Source: UBA1146 sp050256555 (GTDB lineage Bacteria; Planctomycetota; UBA8108; UBA1146). Taken from it: a stretch of DNA of 8,518 nucleotides. Within the stretch, counting starts at the first letter, position 1. Every line of letters begins with the position of its first letter. The DNA lies in the NCBI GenBank assembly GCA_050256555.1, contig JBBWWC010000049.1:1-8518 (forward strand). The letters are read 5' to 3'. The notes below the pieces were generated by a model. The model made no database searches. It was not told the DNA's origin and saw only the letters and a program-made list of their open reading frames with translations. Made by a program: the position numbers and the translations under genes. Below, piece by piece: positions 5,423-8,518 of this stretch.

Positions 5423-8017
5423 TCAGGGTTTCCGTGAAGAGTCGACCGGATCCTCGACCGGTGGATCCGCTGGCGACTCCGGGGGCTCCGGCGATACGTC
5501 AGAATAGATCAATTTGAGCAGACGATCAGGGACGTGCACGACTCGATCTGCCGGACGACCGCCGGTTTTTGATTTGACCGAATCCAGTTCCAGAGCTCGT
5601 TCAATCACGTGATTCTTGGGAGTGTCCAGCTCGACGTGGATACGATCAACGATCTTCTCGTTGACGAATACGGCCAACTCCACTTCGGAAGGCTGTAACA
5701 GCTCTTCGCTATGCTCCGGCCACGGTTCCGCATCGAGGTCCCCCTTCTCTCCCAGTCCCTCCCACAGTTCATGGGCCATGTGCGGAGCAAAGGGAGTCAG
5801 CAGCACGACAAACGTTTTCAACGTCTGGCGGTCGACTTCTTCCAGGGTTACTTCTTCACTGCGGAGTAACTTGACGAATTCCATGAAAGCACTGACAGCC
5901 TTGTTGAGCCCAAAGGTGCGAATCGCCCGACTCACGCGGCGCACCAATCGGTGTTTGGCGACCAGAACATTACGGCTAACAAAACGGCCCTCTCCCACAC
6001 GTGACAGAATCGCTTCGTGGGTTCTTTGAAGAAAGCGAGCACAACCGCGCAAACCTTCCTCGCTCCACTCGACATGATCCTGCGGAGGAGCCATGAATAG
6101 CAGATGGAGTCGCATCGCATCGGAGCCATGGCGTTCGAGGTACTCATCGGCCGGAACTCGCGGGCCTCGGTGTCCCGCTGCATCGTCGGGCTCATCGATG
6201 GTTCCCTGGGCACGGATTCGGCCCTGGTTAAAGAGTCTTCGGTAAGGTTCTTCTCTGTGGGTGATCCCCAGGTCAGCCAGGAAGTGACTGACAAATCGGA
6301 CATAGAGCAGATGAAGCTCGGCATGCTCGATTCCGCCGACACAAAGATTGACTGGACTCCAGTGCTCAATCAGCGTTGGATCGGCGATCTCCTTCAGGTT
6401 GGAAGGGTCGAGCGAACGTAAATGTGTCCAGCAGGAAGCGATCCAGTCCGGCATCGTGTCGGTGCAGCGCAGGGCATCGCCCTGACAACCCGGACACGAA
6501 GTCTTGAGCCACTCTTCATGGGAAGCCAGCGGGCTTTCCCCCTCGACCACGTTTGGTAGCGTCTCGACCTCGGGAAGACGAACCGGAAGCTGGTCTTCGG
6601 GAACCGGTAGTCGACCACATTCCTTGCATTCGATAATCGGAATCGGCTCGCCCCAGAAACGTTGGCGTTCAAAGGCCCAGTCATGCAATTTCCAGTCGAC
6701 ATGGGATTCGACCAGATCGCGAGCTTCCAGAGAGGCCTGAATCGATCGAGATCCGGTATTTCCATCGGCACCTTTTCGACGACCGGAACGACGATTTCTT
6801 CGTGAAGAGAAACTCTTGCCATGAGAGAGCGGCAAACCAAATCGCTCGGCAAATTCTCGATGCGCTTCATGAACCCCGGGGATTCCAAGAATTGCCCCGA
6901 AATGAATCTCCGGCAATACGTAGCTACTGACCCAGACCGGCATCCGTTTCAACGTCACCGGATTCAGGACATAAGCTCCGGTCGGAACACCATCGGCGGT
7001 CCCACGCGAAACAAGGCGCTCCCGATCACTGAGAGATTTAGCACTCTCCTGGTAGGCGCGAACGTCATCGGTCTGAATCACGTCGGTGATGTGTTCGAGC
7101 AACTCGTGTTCGGGACACAGGACCACAAATGTAGCTTCGGCAAGAGCATCGATACGCCACGAGAAAACATCGATGTCTTCCCAACCATCATAAAGCTCAG
7201 AAGATGCCTTGAGGGTCAAACGCGAGCCCTCGCGACGACCGATCCAGTTGCGCTGCAGAGTCTTGGTTCGAGACGGCCACTTCAATCGCTTGAGACCTGA
7301 GTGTAACGATTCGGCGTAATCGGTGATGGCCACCTTCCAGCCATCCTTGTACTGAACCAGGCCCCGTTCATGCAGTTTCAAGAAGAGCCATTGCGACCAG
7401 CGATAGCACTCGGGATCAGAACTGTCCAGCTCATGATCCCAGTGAACCAACGCACCGAACTTCTGTAACTGGCCGCGCATCTTATCGACACCATCGCGAA
7501 CCACGGCTTCCGGATGAACTGAGGAGGAACGTGCTTCTTCTTCTACCGCAACTCCGAAAGAGTCCCAGCCGACCGGCCGGAAAACATCTCGACCGCGCGC
7601 CCGCTGATAACGAGCCACGACATCATTGATGGCGACCCCACGAAGCTGGTTGACGCTAAATCCTTCGAGAGACGGATTGGGAAACATGTCGAGGCAGAAA
7701 AATGGACGACTTTCATCGGCCGTGCCGGTGCCATCCGCTTCATCTCCATCGACGGTCGATGTTTCAGCATCCCGCGCTTCTGTTGCATCTGTCTCTGTTG
7801 CATCTGTCTCTGCCGCATCTGTCTCTGCCGCATCCAGATCCCACGGTACCGGATCGGCAGGTGCTGGATCGGCAGGTACCGGATCCGCAGGTGCAGGATC
7901 GGGCGTGGCATTAGCGTCGGGACTGCCCTCAGCAGGCTTCGAAATGGGCGACACCGGCATATTTTCAGCCCAGTGTCGACGCCAGCGGCGTTCCAGTTCG
8001 AGAAGATCAACAGACAA
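5423..8017 (-). CDS. Leucyl-tRNA synthetase-like paralog with lost catalytic and editing motifs
   Basis: 864 aa, starting at TTG8017 with GAGGA 5 nt upstream. Bacterial LeuRS blocks are clear: FFCLDMFPNPS (106-116), VVARYQRARG, GWDSFG (150-154), ITDYAESL, KTLQRNWIGRREG (252-264), RQRFWGEPIPII, the CxxC pair Cys464/467 with Cys508/511, IEHAELHLLYVRF, LLFMAPP, TPFAPHMAHELWEGLG and the C-terminal domain ending VHVPDRLLKLI. Missing are HIGH (FSVN at 120-123 where HMGH is expected), KMSKS (DEPDDAAGHRG at 608-618), the WCPSC/ZN-1 segment (deleted near 223-231), the editing TTRPDT (SWRIDAL at 286-292) and the editing HDxRD aspartates (VHEAH at 382-386). Added are an acidic Pro/Ala/Thr linker (about 28-103), a basic patch (405-415) and a Pro/acid tail (840-864). 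It is unlikely to charge tRNA. tRNA-binding parts persist, so a regulatory or accessory role is possible. Family certain, function unknown. Confidence 0.9.
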   Translation of the reverse strand: MSVDLLELERRWRRHWAENMPVSPISKPAEGSPDANATPDPAPADPVPADPAPADPVPWDLDAAETDAAETDATETDATEARDAETSTVDGDEADGTGTADESRPFFCLDMFPNPSLEGFSVNQLRGVAINDVVARYQRARGRDVFRPVGWDSFGVAVEEEARSSSVHPEAVVRDGVDKMRGQLQKFGALVHWDHELDSSDPECYRWSQWLFLKLHERGLVQYKDGWKVAITDYAESLHSGLKRLKWPSRTKTLQRNWIGRREGSRLTLKASSELYDGWEDIDVFSWRIDALAEATFVVLCPEHELLEHITDVIQTDDVRAYQESAKSLSDRERLVSRGTADGVPTGAYVLNPVTLKRMPVWVSSYVLPEIHFGAILGIPGVHEAHREFAERFGLPLSHGKSFSSRRNRRSGRRKGADGNTGSRSIQASLEARDLVESHVDWKLHDWAFERQRFWGEPIPIIECKECGRLPVPEDQLPVRLPEVETLPNVVEGESPLASHEEWLKTSCPGCQGDALRCTDTMPDWIASCWTHLRSLDPSNLKEIADPTLIEHWSPVNLCVGGIEHAELHLLYVRFVSHFLADLGITHREEPYRRLFNQGRIRAQGTIDEPDDAAGHRGPRVPADEYLERHGSDAMRLHLLFMAPPQDHVEWSEEGLRGCARFLQRTHEAILSRVGEGRFVSRNVLVAKHRLVRRVSRAIRTFGLNKAVSAFMEFVKLLRSEEVTLEEVDRQTLKTFVVLLTPFAPHMAHELWEGLGEKGDLDAEPWPEHSEELLQPSEVELAVFVNEKIVDRIHVELDTPKNHVIERALELDSVKSKTGGRPADRVVHVPDRLLKLIYSDVSPEPPESPADPPVEDPVDSSRKP
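7785..7829. repeat. 15-bp in-frame minisatellite, three copies, in the LeuRS-like gene
   Basis: The plus-strand unit GCATCTGTCTCTGTT/CC occurs at 7785, 7800 and 7815, with a partial copy at 7830. On the coding strand it gives the AETDA/TETDA pentapeptides of the acidic linker (about residues 63-80). The length is a multiple of three, so changes in copy number keep the frame. Confidence 0.85.
7845..7904. repeat. 15-bp in-frame minisatellite, four copies, in the LeuRS-like gene
   Basis: Four units related to GGTACCGGATCGGCA start at 7845, 7860, 7875 and 7890 and alternate as two 30-bp pairs. They encode ADPVP/ADPAP pentapeptides (about residues 39-58). The unit is unrelated to the adjacent 15-bp repeat, so two expansions are side by side in one linker. 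Confidence 0.85.
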
Positions 8018-8042
8018 GTGGTTCCTCGTTCCCTCGGGGAAT

Positions 8043-8082
8043 CGGTTCCGCAGATCAGATTTGAGATCCGGGATCGGAACCG
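8043..8082 (-). promoter_or_regulatory. Inverted repeat in the leader of the LeuRS-like gene
   Basis: CGGTTCCG (8043-8050) and CGGAACCG (8075-8082) are perfect 8-bp complements with two GATC boxes between them. If transcription starts near 8088, this hairpin would fill the leader and end about 16 nt before the ribosome site. It lacks a T tract. It may be a translational control hairpin or a protein-binding site; there is no T-box signature. Confidence 0.35.
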
Positions 8083-8094
8083 TCTATGGAACGG

Positions 8095-8123
8095 ATCCTA
8101 GGGCTTTCGGCGCCCCTCGACAA
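8095..8123 (-). promoter_or_regulatory. Promoter candidate for the LeuRS-like gene
   Basis: On the minus strand TTGTCG (complement of 8118-8123), a 17-bp spacer and TAGGAT (complement of 8095-8100) each match the sigma70 boxes at 4/6. The start point would be near 8088, giving a leader of about 70 nt. It lies back to back with the tRNA promoter candidate. Confidence 0.38.
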
Positions 8124-8132
8124 TCGGTTCCC

Positions 8133-8160
8133 TTGACCCAAGATATGACAGGGATATGCT
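8133..8160 (+). promoter_or_regulatory. Sigma70-type promoter candidate for tRNA-Ala
   Basis: TTGACC (8133-8138, 5/6 match), a 16-bp spacer and TATGCT (8155-8160, 4/6 match). It would start transcription near 8167, about 67 nt before the mature 5' end of the tRNA. Confidence 0.5.
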
Positions 8161-8233
8161 TTGGGAGTTCGATTCCGCAGCCCGCAGCCATTTGGCTGCT
8201 GTATGGGGCTCCTTTGGCGGCATGATCGATCGT

Positions 8234-8309
8234 GGGGCTGTAGCTCAGCTGGGAGAGCGCCGCACTGGCAGTGCGGAGGTCAGGGGTTCGAGCCCCCTCA
8301 GCTCCACCA
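8234..8309 (+). tRNA. tRNA-Ala (anticodon GGC)
   Basis: A 76-nt cloverleaf with encoded CCA (8307-8309). The acceptor stem GGGGCTG pairs with CAGCTCC, including the G3:U70 wobble that is the main alanine identity element. The D arm is GCTC/GAGC, the anticodon stem CCGCA/TGCGG with loop CTGGCAG, so the anticodon is GGC at 8267-8269. The T arm is AGGGG/CCCCT with TTCGAGC. It reads GCC and GCU codons. All stems are intact and there is no intron. It appears to be a single-gene transcript, with its own promoter candidate upstream and terminator 13 nt downstream. Confidence 0.97.
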
Positions 8310-8322
8310 ATTTAAATCGATG

Positions 8323-8356
8323 CGCTCTTTCGTCTTATGACGAAAGGGCGTTTTTT
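8323..8356 (+). terminator. Intrinsic terminator after tRNA-Ala
   Basis: A 12-bp stem (CGCTCTTTCGTC with GACGAAAGGGCG, one G-U pair), loop TTAT, followed directly by TTTTTT at 8351-8356. Confidence 0.92.
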
Positions 8357-8518
8357 GATGGGCATCATTCGAGGCCGAAATATCAGGTTCTCAGGGTCTC
8401 TGTGCCAAAACGCGTAGGTAACTAACGGTTTTTATGGGTTCCAAACGTAGTCCGTGCGCATGCCGATGTCGTCATCTCTGCGGGTTAGTACGCCAACGGT
8501 TTAGTCGATCCCCTGCCC
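8357..8518. other. Right-edge region without a recognised gene
   Basis: A plus-strand frame is open from ATG8434 to the edge, but its Cys/Arg-rich product looks non-coding and it lacks a good ribosome site. On the minus strand short open tails reach the edge and could be the 3' end of a gene outside, but nothing is recognisable. Confidence 0.4.

Noticed and set aside
5423..8017. The LeuRS-like gene being a pseudogene.
   Set aside because: 864 codons have no stop or frameshift, there is a good ribosome site, and the remaining LeuRS blocks are well kept; losses are confined to catalytic parts.
8018..8100. T-box or leader-peptide attenuator for the LeuRS-like gene.
   Set aside because: No T-box sequence, no terminator/antiterminator pair with a T tract, and no Leu-rich short frame was seen.
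7626..8225. A 199-codon plus-strand frame antisense to the LeuRS-like N-terminus.
   Set aside because: Its Ser/Val/Ala/Gly-rich product is a shadow of the minisatellites, and it runs through the divergent promoter region.
8434..8518. Plus-strand partial gene at the right edge.
   Set aside because: 28 codons rich in Cys and Arg, with no ribosome site and no recognisable motif.

Overview
The window looks like planctomycete chromosome. This is inferred from moderate-to-high GC, frequent TTG/GTG starts backed by Shine-Dalgarno (SD) sequences, several fast-evolving exported proteins, a LolA-like protein with a Pro/Lys tail, and a coiled-coil trypsin-like protease. No marker here fixes the genus.

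Layout, left to right. (1) The left edge holds the 5' part of a dprA gene on the minus strand, running off the window. A 16-bp tandem repeat sits exactly over its presumed start; each intact repeat unit carries its own GGAG-N6-GTG initiation site. (2) Divergent from it is a tight plus-strand cluster: a small exported protein (468-881), a lipoprotein (891-1535) and rlmN (1538-2638), with gaps of 9 and 2 bp. (3) A strong hairpin (2656-2699) lies between convergent genes and ends the minus-strand block. (4) The minus-strand block reads, in transcription order, a leucyl-tRNA synthetase (LeuRS)-like protein (8017-5423), an exported trypsin-like protease (5271-4078) and a LolA-like exported protein (3845-2721). 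The last has its own promoter candidate. (5) At the right, a tRNA-Ala(GGC) gene with promoter and terminator diverges from the LeuRS-like gene. The two promoter candidates are back to back, with 9 bp between their -35 boxes.

The most interesting gene is the LeuRS-like one. It is an intact 864-codon reading frame that keeps the LeuRS scaffold: Rossmann blocks, second CxxC pair, anticodon-binding helices and C-terminal tRNA-binding domain. It has lost the HIGH and KMSKS motifs, the Cys-containing ZN-1 segment, and the key residues of the editing site. It should not be able to make or edit Leu-tRNA by the known chemistry, so it is probably a repurposed paralog with the true leuS elsewhere in the genome.

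The genes do not form one pathway. Two touch translation (rlmN and tRNA-Ala) and the LeuRS-like protein may do so; three or four encode exported or envelope proteins; dprA belongs to DNA uptake and recombination.
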